From: Margaritifera margaritifera
Taxonomy: Eukaryota; Mollusca; Bivalvia; Unionida; Margaritiferidae
Direction of reading: 5' to 3'
Length of the DNA: 64,000 bases
Assembly: GCA_029931535.1 (NCBI GenBank)
Contig: JAQPZY010001621.1
Span: 3,262,001-3,326,000 of the forward strand
Made by a program: the position numbers and the translations under genes. The notes below the pieces were generated by a model, which searched no databases, was not told the DNA's origin, and was given only the letters and a program-made list of their open reading frames with translations. Positions within the stretch are counted from its first letter, which is position 1. Each line of letters starts with the position of its first letter. This document shows positions 28,713 through 40,010 of the stretch, in pieces.

Positions 28713-29222
28713 ATGGTGGAAGTGAAGTATTATACGGAAAAAAGGATGTGGTGGTATCCAGTCAGTTGGAAGTGGGTAATCGATCACTTCACCTACATTA
28801 ATTTGATTTTGAATTTAATTCAAGAAGTGAAGAAGGAGGAGGAAGTTAAGAAGAGTAACAAGTCCTCTTCTTCACCTTGTCGAGTAGGACTTCTTAAAGA
28901 AGTTTTGGATAACATCCATAAATTGGATGATCATTTAAAATGTATCATCCTTACTCGACAAGAAGCGGCCCTGCTCCGAGTAGAAACTATTATTAAACAA
29001 ATATTGGAACAGGAGGTTGCCAAAATCAAATTAATGTGGGTGAAGGAGAAAAGAGAAAAACAATTCAATCGTCTGAACTTGAACTGGATGAAAATTCAGG
29101 ACAAGTTCAGACGATTGAATCATCCCGACTGGATACCTGAGAAGAAGGAGGAGGAGAAGAAGAAGAAGAAAAACAAGTTCTTCCACCTCCCAGGCTTTCT
29201 CACTCAATGTTGGGGGAAATAA
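28713..29222 (+). CDS. TIR-encoded protein of unknown function (right copy)
   Basis: A 169-residue frame from ATG 28713, predicted to be identical to the product of 12557-13066 and likewise reading toward the nearer element end. It has the same aromatic N-terminal stretch, charged coiled-coil-like middle, internal hairpin and Lys-rich tail. Upstream, the frame stays open to a TTG at 28680. Being in the TIR, it is the only gene besides the nuclease tail present twice. No family recognised. Confidence 0.55.
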   Translation: MVEVKYYTEKRMWWYPVSWKWVIDHFTYINLILNLIQEVKKEEEVKKSNKSSSSPCRVGLLKEVLDNIHKLDDHLKCIILTRQEAALLRVETIIKQILEQEVAKIKLMWVKEKREKQFNRLNLNWMKIQDKFRRLNHPDWIPEKKEEEKKKKKNKFFHLPGFLTQCWGK

Positions 29223-29449
29223 AAAATCTTATTTCCTCCTCCAACGGTCCTTACCAGGACCACCCTTTATCAAGAAAGATTAATTCTATTTCCCACACCC
29301 CTCCCTTCCCTCCCCCGTAGAGACCTACCCACCATTTTGAGTCTGTAGAGGCCCCACCCGCCATCTTGGGTCTGTAGAGACCCACCCGCCATCTTGAGGC
29401 TATAGTGCCCCCAAAAAAGTTTGAGGCTATTTACCCCCACTCTACTACT

Positions 29450-29455
29450 GATGTG
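29450..29455. repeat. Target-site duplication, right copy (GATGTG)
   Basis: Identical to 12324-12329. Confidence 0.95.
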
Positions 29456-29495
29456 GCTTCTCGCGAAACAAGAAATTCACTGATTGAAACATCTC

Positions 29496-29547
<52 letters not shown>

Positions 29548-31310
29548 CAGCGTGTTCTGAAAATGCCTTTATACCATTGTTAGAAACTAGGTATATTTTC
29601 CAGAGTATTATCATTGTCATCAAAGGATGATGATTTAGTATGTCAGTCCTAAGCTGTAGCCACAGGTTCCAATTTTAAACTAAGAAGAAAAAAAAAACTT
29701 TTATAACAATAATTGGTATTAAACTTAAATATATACTTTTCTATTCTTGCACATAAATCAATATGTCTCGAAAGTCTCACACAATTTGATACGTTAGAAT
29801 AGATTGTCTTGTGATAATCAGCATTGGAGGAGGTAAGAGCAAATTTCCGGAACTCAAAGTCCACCGTCATATTTTCTCTGCTATGAACTAACGTTAACCT
29901 TAGTCTTGATGATGTATACGTACATGTACATGAACCAACCAATTCTATCATTGTTTCTGTTGACTTAGACTCATTTTCATTAATCTCTAACCTTTTGAGT
30001 GCGGCCAAAGTAAGTACCGGAGAATGATTCTCGCTGCATTCTTTTTCTGAAGTTCTTTATTTTCATGAAACATGTCAGAACGCAAGTATTGGCGTGGTTT
30101 AAAAGAAATATAAAATTATTATTACATGATTCATGCATTTTAATTTTATGAGCACACATGAAAATAACAATATTTGGAGAGATATTTTTTCCTTAAATAA
30201 AAGGTGAATGTATCTGCCAAAAATGGGAATTTAGATTGAAAGTGTAACCACATAGGCATATCTATTTACTTTCTAGTGTCTTGTATGACTTAATTGAAAA
30301 TATACAGAAATGTATACATAATCTCCTAGGCTTGAACGGACACGCCGTGAACAATGAAATAATTATTACTTATTACTAACCCTAACCCTTATTTTGTAAC
30401 TACATTACTCGGGGGAAATAAAACAAAACCCTCCCATTTACGCATTATTAAATATATTAACTTTTCTAATGAGAGAGGCTTAGAGATTGCTTGCACTGGT
30501 TTACTATAATTTTTAGTGTATAGGTTGAGCGAGATTTTTAAAAGCTCAAATTACTTTGTTGATGTGATATTCACGTTTCAGTTACTTCCACTGATCAAGG
30601 TGCATCGCTGCGTTTGGCTCATTAGTCATATTGTTCTGGCAATCGGAATACCTCGTAGCTTTGCCCATGTTCAGATTGGTTTTGGGAGAGGTCAGGAACT
30701 GGCAAGGCCTGGTCACGCTCTCAGCTACACAAATAACTGTAGCGAGACACCGATTTTACTAGTTTCTAACTTACCAGCCTATGATATTGGCTTGCCAGTT
30801 TAGTCCGGGTACCTACAAAGTTTATTTCGAGCCTCACTTTGGAATGAACAGCGTTGATAGATGAAAGAAAAGAACTGTTGTATTGACTGTATCCGTGTAA
30901 GGTGTCTTGACATATATTAAGGTACTTATAATGTAGAATGTTGGACGAAAGAGAGTTTTATATACTAATTTTCACAGAAATTAATATGCATGTAAGCAGA
31001 GTCAAGTTATCCACTTCAACTGCGACTCTTTGGAAATATAGTCTACTTTCGATTTCGATTTTGATACTCATTTGCGTGTAATGCAACTCTAAAGTTGATA
31101 ACGGGGTGGATGGGTGGATGAAATGGAAAATGTAAATGAAGATTTTGACATAGTTTCACTATGTTTAAATAGAGTGATGGATAAATAAGTATTTAGAAAG
31201 CTTATACACATTATTTATATAAATAAATAGAGCGGTGATAATACTATTATTATAGTTCGACCAATTTAACAATTGGATGTTCGTAAGTAGTCAATACTAC
31301 TATTAGTTGA
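29456..31310. other. Right flank of the Polinton, no assignable gene
   Basis: Contains an (ATA)n tract at 29497-29546. A 119-codon minus-strand frame at 29649-30008 and a 95-codon plus-strand frame at 30516-30803 have no recognisable features. Two CCCTAA-type units at about 30378 are too few for telomeric sequence. Confidence 0.4.
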
Positions 31311-31545
31311 CCATACTACTGCCCACAATTTGGGATCATGGATAGTTCATGAGCTGTACATGTCGTTTCAAAGATGATTTCTGGGCACGAAACGTAATGT
31401 TTATATTCCAAATGGGCTCGTCGGGTTTTGTTTATTTATATGAATATACTCGTGTTTATGTATAGCAAGTGTAAGTACAGTGAAGTAGTAGACGGTGCCC
31501 CGGGAGTGGCAGCTGTAGTGGTCGTGTTAGTTAGGGACCCAGTTT

Positions 31546-32107
31546 GATGATGCAGATAGTTATATGCCATCTCTTGTGATATCTCGAAATCTGTCTATTT
31601 TTGATCTTAAGGACCCTTGTTTTCACGTCAGTTGGTCGATGATGCAGATAGTTATATGCCATCTCTTGTGATATCTCGAAATCTGTCTATTTTTATCTTA
31701 AGGACCCTTGTTTTCACGTCAGTTGGTCGATGATGCAGATAGTTATATGCCATCTCTTGTGATATCTCGAAATCTGTTTATTTTTGATCTTAAGGACCCT
31801 TGTTTTCACGTCAGTTGGTCGATGATGCAGATAGTTATATGCCATCTCTTGTGATATCTCGAAATCTGTTTATTTTTTATCTTAAGGACCCTTGTTTTCA
31901 CGTCAGTTGGTCGATGATGCAGATAGTTATATGCCATCTCTTGTGATATCTCGAAATCTGTTTATTTTTTATCTTAAGGACCCTTGTTTTCACGTCAGTT
32001 GGTCGATGATGCAGATAGTTATATGCCATCTCTTGTGATATCTCGAAATCTGTTTATTTTTTATCTTAAGGACCCTTGTTTTCACGTCAGTTGGTCGATG
32101 ATGCAGA
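31546..32107. repeat. 92-bp minisatellite, 6 copies plus a partial
   Basis: Units start gatgatgcagatagttatat at 31546, 31638, 31729, 31821, 31913, 32005 and 32097. The third interval is one base shorter. The last copy is cut off after gatgatgcagat. Confidence 0.96.
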
Positions 32108-32167
32108 TCTCAATGATGTAAAGGCCAAGAGGTAAATTGATGTTAATAAGGAAACCAGACGAGTTCA

Positions 32168-34016
32168 TTTGGAATGTAATCAGGTACACTGTGTGGAATG
32201 TAATCAGGTACACTGTGTGGAATGTAATCAGGTACACTGTGTGGAATGTAATCAGGTACACTGTGTGGAATGTAATCAGGTACACTGTGTGGAATGTAAT
32301 CAGGTACACTGTGTGGAATGTAATCAGGTACACTGTGTGGAATGTAATCAGGTACACTGTGTGGAATGTAATCAGTTACACTGTGTGGAATGTAATCAGG
32401 TACACTGTGTGGAATGTAATCAGGTACACTGTGTGGAATGTAATCAGGTACACTGTGTGGAATGTAATCAGTTACACTGTGTGGAATGTAATCAGTTACA
32501 CTGTGTGGAATGTAATCAGGTACACTGTGTGGAATGTAATCAGGTACACTGTGTGGAATGTAATCAGTTACACTGTGTGGAATGTAATCAGTTACACTGT
32601 GTGGAATGTAATCAGGTACACTGTGGAATGTAATCAGGTACACTGTGTGGAATGTAATCAGTTACACTGTGTGGAATGTAATCAGTTACACTGTGTGGAA
32701 TGTAATCAGTTACACTGTGTGGAATGTAATCAGGTACACTGTGTGGAATGTAATCAGTTACACTGTGTGGAATGTAATCAGGTACACTGTGTGGAATGTA
32801 ATCAGGTACACTGTGTGGAATGTAATCAGTTACACTGTGTGGAATGTAATCAGGTACACTGTGTGGAATGTAATCAGGTACACTGTGTGGAATGTAATCA
32901 GTTACACTGTGTGGAATGTAATCAGTTACACTGTGTGGAATGTAATCAGGTACACTGTGGAATGTAATCAGGTACACTGTGTGGAATGTAATCAGTTACA
33001 CTGTGTGGAATGTAATCAGTTACACTGTGTGGAATGTAATCAGTTACACTGTGTGGAATGTAATCAGGTACACTGTGTGGAATGTAATCAGTTACACTGT
33101 GTGGAATGTAATCAGGTACACTGTGTGGAATGTAATCAGGTACACTGTGTGGAATGTAATCAGTTACACTGTGTGGAATGTAATCAGTTACACTGTGTGG
33201 AATGTAATCAGGTACACTGTGTGGAATGTAATCAGTTACACTGTGTGGAATGTAATCAGTTACACTGTGTGGAATGTAATCAGTTACACTGTGTGAAATG
33301 TAATCAGGTACACTGTGTGGAATGTAATCAGTTACACTGTGTGGAATGTAATCAGGTACACTGTGTGGAATGTAATCAGTTACACTGTGTGGAATGTAAT
33401 CAGTTACACTGTGTGGAATGTAATCAGGTACACTGTGTGGAATGTAATCAGTTACACTGTGTGGAATGTAATCAGGTACACTGTGTAGAATGTAATCAGG
33501 TACACTGTGTGGAATGTAATCAGGTACACTGTGTGGAATGTAATCAGTTACACTGTGTGGAATGTAATCAGGTACACTGTTTTGAATGTAATCAGTTACA
33601 CTGTGTGGAATGTAATCAGTTACACTGTGTGGAATGTAATCAGGTACACTGTGTGGAATGTAATCAGGTACACTGTGTGGAATGTAATCAGGTACACTGT
33701 GTGGAATGTAATCAGGTACACTGTGTGGAATGTAATCAGTTACACTGTGTGGAATGTAATCAGGTACACTGTGTGGAATGTAATCAGGTACACTGTGTGG
33801 AATGTAATCAGTTACACTGTGTGGAATGTAATCAGTTACACTGTGTGGAATGTAATCAGTTACACTGTGTGGAATGTAATCAGGTACACTGTGTGGAATG
33901 TAATCAGTTACACTGTGTGGAATGTAATCAGGTACACTGTGTGGAATGTAATCATGTACACTGTGTGGAATGTAATCAGGTACACTGTGTGGAATGTAAT
34001 CAGGTACACTGTGTGC
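32168..34016. repeat. 24-bp minisatellite, about 77 copies
   Basis: A unit carrying ggaatgtaatcag-g/t-tacactgtgt. Each copy is one of two types (caggtac or cagttac), and their order partly recurs with a period of 14 units (334 bp): two units shortened by a gt (near 32624 and 32956) are 332 bases apart and are followed by nine identical type calls. Because 24 is a multiple of three and the unit lacks stops in several frames, long repetitive open frames exist on both strands. I regard them as non-coding. Confidence 0.97.
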
Positions 34017-34100
34017 GTTTAGGTGTGCACACCGCTCACTTTGCAAGGACACGTGCAACTCATGAACTATTCATGGTCCCGAATTCTGTGTCTCACTATA

Positions 34101-36292
34101 AAAACAGTGGTAAATGAAGCCTAATATGGAATACAATGCCCCGTGTGAGTCTTGACTCGAGATCAGAAGTAAACAACTTTTAGTATTAGGCGAGAGATAC
34201 AAAATGTGTACAGAAATTCGAAAGATAGTAGCTGACTAAAAGATGCAATCTGGAGAAATATTCACGCTGGATTAAAACGATAGCTATCTGGAAGTGAAGC
34301 TGGCTCTTCAGACTAACCACATACATAATACTTTGCTTTCTAAATCAAGGCAAGTCCTCAAAACCTTGTACCATAAAATATGCTGGCACAGTTAGTACTC
34401 TTCCAAACGCGATTTATGTGCATCACGCTCTGTCTTGTAAATGACCAGTAATAGCCAAATAATAATCAATGTACTGAACGTACTGTAAGACTTTGGTCTC
34501 CTTAAAACTTGGCTGGTTAGTTGCTTGCTTTTCCTTAACAAAATTGTTTACTACACAATTGTGAAAAAAGATTTAGACCACGTCTGGGTGTTTCAGACAC
34601 AACTAGCAAGACCTATCTTTAACACAAGTACTTGGGGACGAGGTAGTCAACTCAACTGAAAAGAGTTGTACTAGTTATTTCCCCACACCGCTCTTTCTAC
34701 ATTGTTCTTCGTTTAAGCAAATCTCAAGCATCCAATGCATGATACGCTAATTTATCATACTTAATATTCCGGTACTGACCCCTAGAAGGTATTCTCACCA
34801 AAAAACAAAGCTAAAATCCAGTTTACAATGTCCTCCTAGGTGCCGATATGTATCGAGAAAAAAATTAATAAAAAAGACACAAAGTGGGAAACAAACACTG
34901 CAGGATTCCGGTAGCTGTTGCCTTTCGTAATATTTTTTCCCTAAACTACATAATGTAAACAAACAAATGAACAGGGCAGATGTACAGAGGACTTAAAATG
35001 TTTGCACCGTAGATGTATTGTCTGCATTACTTTCCCAAAATATTTACAACAGCGTGTATCCGCAAAGATCAGATATATTGCAAAGGCTATTGCTTGTCGT
35101 ATATATTTCAAATGTACGAAGATATGCAAATAATCTGGAGCATCTATTACCATTATTTGCTATTAACAGTTACCATACTGTAATCTACGTAATACTAGTG
35201 GTTAGAATTCATCACAATGTATACTTTTTCTTGGCCAAATTTTTTTCGTACTTTTTGGTTTATGTATTTACAGTTTTTATTCTCCAGTTTATAATTTGTT
35301 CAGATTTTGTCTTTTGAAATCGGAGTTTAATGGAAACCCCTTAAAAGAATATTTATTTGTTTTTAAAATTAAGGAATACATGTAATGTAAGCTTTATATG
35401 TAGCTTATATTCGTTATTCAAAAAAAGTACAATTTTCAAGATATTTGCATGAATAGAACTAGCAACGTTTTAATAATGCTAATAATAATTGTCAGGCACA
35501 AACCACACTGATTATTCAGTGTTTTTCGCAAATTACTATGTTATTGGTAATGTATTAGAAAGTTAACATCACATACTTTTAAAACAAAATACTTGTTTGA
35601 AATCATTTTGAAAGGTGATTGACCACTGGGTGCCTAGTGTTATATTCAGGCATCCCGTCGTAATTCGTTGAAGAAGAAACAATGCCAATATGCGCTGCCA
35701 TATTTGGACGAATCCATTTAGCAGGAAACGTTGCGATTGTTGTCGCGCGTTGTTTCAAGGAGGGACATTTGTATTTTAAAAGTTCCCTTCGCATAAGAGC
35801 GAGGTTTGTTATTGCCGTATACCAATCTTATAAACTTTTGAACTTTTCCATTTTCACTTGAAATGTATCTACTTCGCATGCCCCAGTTTCATGATATAAT
35901 TTCAAGGAATTGCTCGACGCATTGTATATGTCTTGAATACTGAAGTCTGGAATTAGACTCACAGATAATTGGATTGTTCTCTATTATGAATTACGCTCTA
36001 ACTGTGCTCCATATCTGGCATTATATACTAGAGTCTTTTTTCAAGTAAATTCACTGGCAGACGATTTTTGAAATCACCGACGCACAGTGAATATAAATTT
36101 ATCTATGTTGAAGATCCATTGGCACTTACTCTTAGATCATTCGAGAGGATTTTGTCTTTTTTTAAACGAAGCATACTGAAACAAAATCAGCAGAATCATT
36201 ACGAAAAAAGACAATGAAAGAAAACATAATTTTTGCTATGTTTATTAAAAATGTTTAATAATATCGTCCCGTTTTATTTGAAGTATCACAGA
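34101..36292. other. Intergenic DNA
   Basis: About 2.2 kb of AT-rich single-copy-looking sequence. Short frames (for example 34941-35153 minus, 35018-35317 plus, 35603-35794 minus) show nothing recognisable. Confidence 0.4.
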
Positions 36293-36293
36293 C

Positions 36294-36376
<83 letters not shown>
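36293..36376. repeat. (CA)n(TA)n microsatellite at the edge of the decayed element
   Basis: About 33 bases of AC, then about 50 of AT, directly beside the end of the integrase relic. Confidence 0.95.
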
Positions 36377-36379
<3 letters not shown>

Positions 36380-36393
36380 CTTTGAGATGTTCT

Positions 36394-37190
36394 TCAGTAA
36401 GGCTGCAAATGACATCTGAAAAGGAATAATTTAATCTTTTCCGTATATATGGTGCCGTACGAGTAGATGCAAAATGGAAGTTCTGTATATTTTAAACTTA
36501 ACTCTATATTTTCACGTTTTAGAGGGTAAATAATGATACGTGAAATTCTTACCATATCACATGTTTTGTATTTTGGATTATTTCCGTTAAAAATGAAATC
36601 ACCATATAGATTCATATAAAGAAATTGTTCATTTTCTTTTTTACTAGCCTCTATAGGAGTCATTTTAATACTCATATGTTTTGCATTATTATATTTATCA
36701 ATAATTTCTGGTAAAACATCCAAATATTTACTTGTGCTGTTTGCTGTGAAGTACTTCCACCTTATATTTTTCAATTTCGATTAAATCTTTAAACAACCTT
36801 AGGTTTACCTTCATTATAAGTGTGGTACATTTCAATAGTTGTCATGCAACCATTTTGTAAATATTATAAAATTCACTACCCTGGTCAACCAACAATTTCT
36901 CAGGCTTCCTCGCGTTTATGACTGTTTTAAAAGCTTGGTTATATCAGTTCCAGGTGTATTATGAATTGGTATGTTCCAAGCGTATTTACCAAATGTATCA
37001 GTTACGTTAAGTAAATATTTATATCCTTTATTAAAATGGCTAATGTTTTCATATCAACTAAATCAACAGACCATATAGAATTTATTTTACCAGCTAGTAC
37101 ACGGTATTGAGTGAATTTTGTATGCTTGGTTTATACAACTCATCAGCTAATTTTGAAGTCCATTTTAGCTCACTCGACACCTTTTCCCGT
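36394..37190 (-). pseudogene. DDE integrase relic of the second element
   Basis: Pieces in several frames: IWSVDLVDMK (first Asp, near 37060), GYKYLLNVTDTFGKYAW, KPEKLLVDQGSEFYN (second Asp, near 36890), a Glu-site block ending in a broken frame near 36800, then an open 126-residue piece from 36774 starting MKNIRWKYFTANSTSKYLDV and continuing DKYNNAKHMSIKMTP. These are standard Polinton integrase blocks. Stops and frameshifts make it inactive. Confidence 0.85.
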
Positions 37191-37194
37191 ATTT

Positions 37195-37478
37195 TGATTT
37201 GCCTAACCCAATCTTATGTTGAGCGCTAATAATAGGCCTTACACCGAGTTGTTTCAATGCCTTTGGCTCAATGTTTTATCCTTATGTACATTTAACTCAT
37301 GCAACATTTTTTATCACATTGATCTTTGTTAGTAGAATGTTCATCATAACAGTTGTCGTTAATGGCACGTACATATGCCATCAAGCTGATTAACTCGCCG
37401 TCCATTTTCTAACGACTTTCCAGGACCACAGTATCTGTAAGCAGGCAGCATCAATCCACCCTTTGGTAACAATGTCAT
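37195..37478 (-). pseudogene. Parvovirus-type phospholipase A2 domain relic
   Basis: From ATG 37478: MTLLPKGGLMLPAYRYCGPG, whose YRYCGPG is the calcium-binding loop of secreted and parvovirus VP1-type phospholipase A2. After a shift comes NDNCYDEHSTNKDQCDKKC (near 37305-37360), the catalytic H-D-x-C-Y region with Asn where the catalytic His belongs. The downstream KPIISAQHKIG-type segment (read as RPIISAQHKIGLG) also fits. In parvoviruses this domain opens endosomal membranes during entry. Some Polinton-like viruses carry it too. Broken by a stop and a frameshift. Confidence 0.7.
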
Positions 37479-37534
37479 GATTGCCTTACGTATGTCCAGT
37501 TTACCGCCTTTTTGATGGTAGAAATTAATTTAAT

Positions 37535-37737
37535 AATATCACTTGGAGGCAGGCCAGCCGAGTCAAAATATTTAATATCATCATTTTTATGATCATTATT
37601 ATTAGCAACTCAGTGGGTACCATTTCCTTCATAAGTCTTCAATATTAACAACCATGCTGTTGTTTGGTTTTATACTTTTTGGAAACATATCTTTGCTAAA
37701 ACAACCTCAAAAAAATTGTTTATCATTTTCTTTTCCA
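37535..37737 (-). pseudogene. Adenain-like protease relic, His half
   Basis: ATG at 37737. The sequence includes NNFFEVVLAK, then YEGNGTH followed by a TGA (37610-37612) where family members have Trp, then NDHKNDDIKYFDSAGLPPSD. G-x-G-T-H-W plus Y-F-D-S-x-G-L-P-P is the His and Asp region of Polinton proteases. The Cys half is not found downstream, where the phospholipase gene begins. Confidence 0.7.
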
Positions 37738-37849
37738 TAATTCTTTCAGTCTGTAAATTTTAAGAGGCTCTATCTTTTTTTAAATGGGGGTATTGTTTTG
37801 GTAAAAAAAAAGCCCCTTGGCTAACTTTTTAAATATCTTTACCCCAAGT

Positions 37850-38105
37850 CACTGGTAATGTTTTTCCTCGACCAAAAAGGCTAGAAATCAATGTCCCTGC
37901 TAAACCAGCAAGCAACGGGCCAATAAGCCCATCTTGTTTTGTTCTGTGTTAATTATACACGTGAAAAGTTGCATCAGGACCGTGATTTTTTATTTGGTTT
38001 CATAATACGTTTTTTTGCGTTTTTGTCAACCTCAATTTATCACTCCCATGTAACGGAGATGGCTCAAGCCTAAATGCAACTTGCTGAATTTTTTTTTCCC
38101 AGACT
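37850..38105 (-). pseudogene. Core/membrane-active small protein relic
   Basis: Reads QVAFRLEPSPLHGSDKLRLT, then KNHGPDATFHVY and, after a stop, GLIGPLLAGLAGTLISSLFG. It shares the pattern L-x-P-x-x-L-x-G-x-D-x-L with the neighbouring frame at 38215-38562, so the two are probably paralogues. Confidence 0.55.
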
Positions 38106-38214
38106 CTCATATTTTATCTTTTAGATATTGTGATAAACTCAATCTAAATTCAATCTATGGCATCTTATATTATTATATAATATAAATACAATTATTCCTA
38201 CCTCGTTTTGTTTG

Positions 38215-38562
38215 CTAATACCAGACCCAGTTGTGACACTCTGTTTTGCCCTTAGAGATAGCATCACTAGCATCTGCTAGCCCTAATGTAGGAAGAACCT
38301 TCCCTAATGTAGGTAATATCTTTGGTATAAGTGATTTTATTAATGGTAAAATAGCACTAATCAAAAGCCCTTGTTTCGTTAGCTTGGTTAATTGTGTTTT
38401 TGTTAGCTTGTATACAAACTCATAGTGCCTTATTTTTACTACAAGGAATTTAGAAAATTGCTGTTTGTTCATGAATAATTCATCTGAACCACCATACAAT
38501 TGTCTTGGTTTTAATGTTATTTTTTTTTTGCTTATTATTAGTATAGGCTCTAGCAATATCAA
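38215..38562 (-). pseudogene. Second core/membrane-active small protein relic
   Basis: An open piece of about 115 residues: KKKITLKPRQLYGGSDELFM, then YKLTKTQLTKLTKQGLLISA and a hydrophobic ILPLIKSLIPKILPTLG segment. This fits a small-protein family common in AT-rich Polintons (basic, then Gly/Leu-rich). No clear ATG in good context; probably decayed. Confidence 0.55.
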
Positions 38563-39179
38563 CTTTTTGATTATGTGCTAGGTTTAAACCTGTTACTTAA
38601 ATCAAGCTCTTAAATTATATCATTATATAACAACATTTATCTTACCATCTACGGCATTTATTCTTATATATCTATCAGTCACTTTGTTATTGAATCATCT
38701 ATTGGGTTTTAGAAAATAAATCCAAATATGGTCAAATAACTTCTGTCATCTTGCATGTATAATTAGTATTACATAATATTACAATCTTTTCATTGCACTT
38801 GCAGCCATTAAAGTAGATTAAATACTAACTGAATTTTGATTTAATATATTCTTATAGGTATCTTTTAGAACTATATTTTACTTTGTTATTACCATTAGCT
38901 AATTCTTTTATAGTTTATTTTATCTCTTTTGATACATTTCTTTTTTATAACTTTTGAATAATTTGTCCCATAACATTAGACTTTAAAATGTTTGGCTTGT
39001 TGCTCACTTGACTTGATGCTCCTTTGATAGCTGTTGTTGCAATTTTCGATTCTAATGGTTTCATTTCAGGTAACTTACTCAATAGCATTCTCTGCCACTT
39101 GATAAAACGTGATTAATAGCATCAAACACATTTACAAATACATTACCAACAATACTTTTCTTGGTTTTTTAAGAACATG

Positions 39180-39267
<88 letters not shown>
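39180..39267. repeat. (TA)n microsatellite
   Basis: About 88 bases of TA dinucleotide inside the decayed element. Confidence 0.95.
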
Positions 39268-39270
<3 letters not shown>

Positions 39271-39476
39271 AAAGTAGATTATATTTGTTCTTTTATTGAA
39301 ATATATGTTACTCTTTCACTATTTAAATCAACCTCTTTCCCAAACTGGCTTGCAGTACGCATTGAAGTACTTGATAATTGATAATTTTATTAATTGGCAC
39401 GTATATTAATTAATGTGTTCATATATTTAATAAGCTTACTGGAGGTGAATTTGGTGTCAATTAATAAAGAACATTA

Positions 39477-40010
39477 CTATTGAGTACCATTAATATAGCT
39501 ATCTGTTACCAAACTACATCTTCTTAACAATGTGTTGATTGTTAAGTTTATTGTTGTATTTTCTTCATTTTCTCTGCCTTCTATTATTCCTGAATCAAAG
39601 CCTAGTATGTTTCGAATGCTGTTCTTAATTGTAAAATCAATATTGTAATTAGGTTCTAATATTATTCTACATGATAGTGTATTCAATTTGGTTCAGTTCT
39701 TATTACCACATCATTACTTCCTAATATCTTTTTTATTGTGTTATTTATATCAACTGTATTATATGCTCCAGGTGGTACTATTATATCAGGCCTGTTTGTA
39801 CCACCATAGTACCGGAAATCATTATTTATTGATATTATATTTATCACGAATACTTCAGAGCTTAAGAGCGATTTTCTTTATAAGTTTTATTAATATCAAA
39901 CAGTATTGGTGTGTTAAAATCCACAGTCAAATTGTGACTTACATCATAAGTTGAATTCTCAGAATCTTAAAAAGCGTTGTTTCAAATCTTATTGTTATGT
40001 AATATAATTA
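39477..40010 (-). pseudogene. Penton (minor capsid) relic
   Basis: Pieces NSTYDVSHNLTVDFNTPI, NNDFRYYGGTNRPDIIVPPG with AYNTVDINNTIKKILG, and the open segment NYNIDFTIKNSIRNILGFDS with EENTTINLTINTLLRRCSLV match the order of motifs in Polinton penton proteins (P-x-G-x-Y-x-x-x-D-I-N, then S-I-R-x-x-L-G-F). Broken by stops and shifts. Confidence 0.65.

Larger units (their letters stand above)
12330..29449 (+). mobile_element. Polinton/Maverick (adintovirus-like) element, both ends present
   Basis: This is a 17,120-bp linear element bounded by AGTAGTAG at the left and its exact complement CTACTACT at the right, flanked by GATGTG duplications. Long TIRs (about 2.6 kb each) enclose about 11.9 kb of unique, densely packed, intron-less genes. 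The hallmark set is present: DDE integrase, FtsK/HerA-type packaging ATPase, penton, double-jelly-roll capsid protein, protease (partial) and protein-primed polymerase B (partial). The two TIRs differ by only a few substitutions plus microsatellite length, and the target duplications are identical, so the insertion looks recent. Because the polymerase and protease are deleted internally, this copy is judged non-autonomous. Confidence 0.97.
26837..29449. repeat. Right terminal inverted repeat, about 2.61 kb
   Basis: Reverse-complement partner of 12330-14969. It begins inside a truncated copy of the nuclease gene and ends CTACTACT at 29449. Differences from the left copy are few: CT-tract length, single-base changes such as the first-listed codon of the nuclease tail (R versus Q), and homopolymer lengths. 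Confidence 0.95.
31312..34100. mobile_element. Possible pearl-like non-autonomous element with internal arrays
   Basis: A segment at about 31322-31375 (ggatcatggatagttcatga with flanks) is the inverted, roughly 80 percent identical partner of about 34037-34092 (catgaactattcatggtccc on the plus strand). Between them lie a 92-bp and a 24-bp tandem array. Terminal or subterminal inverted repeats around minisatellite cores are the design of pearl-type elements of bivalves. Exact ends and target duplications were not found. Confidence 0.45.

Noticed and set aside
30370..30395. Telomere-like CCCTAA repeat
   Set aside because: Only about two units, which is chance level.
32137..34117. Long open frames (up to 490 codons) on both strands
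   Set aside because: They come from a 24-bp repeat without stops in several frames; there is no promoter, no composition typical of protein, and both strands are open.
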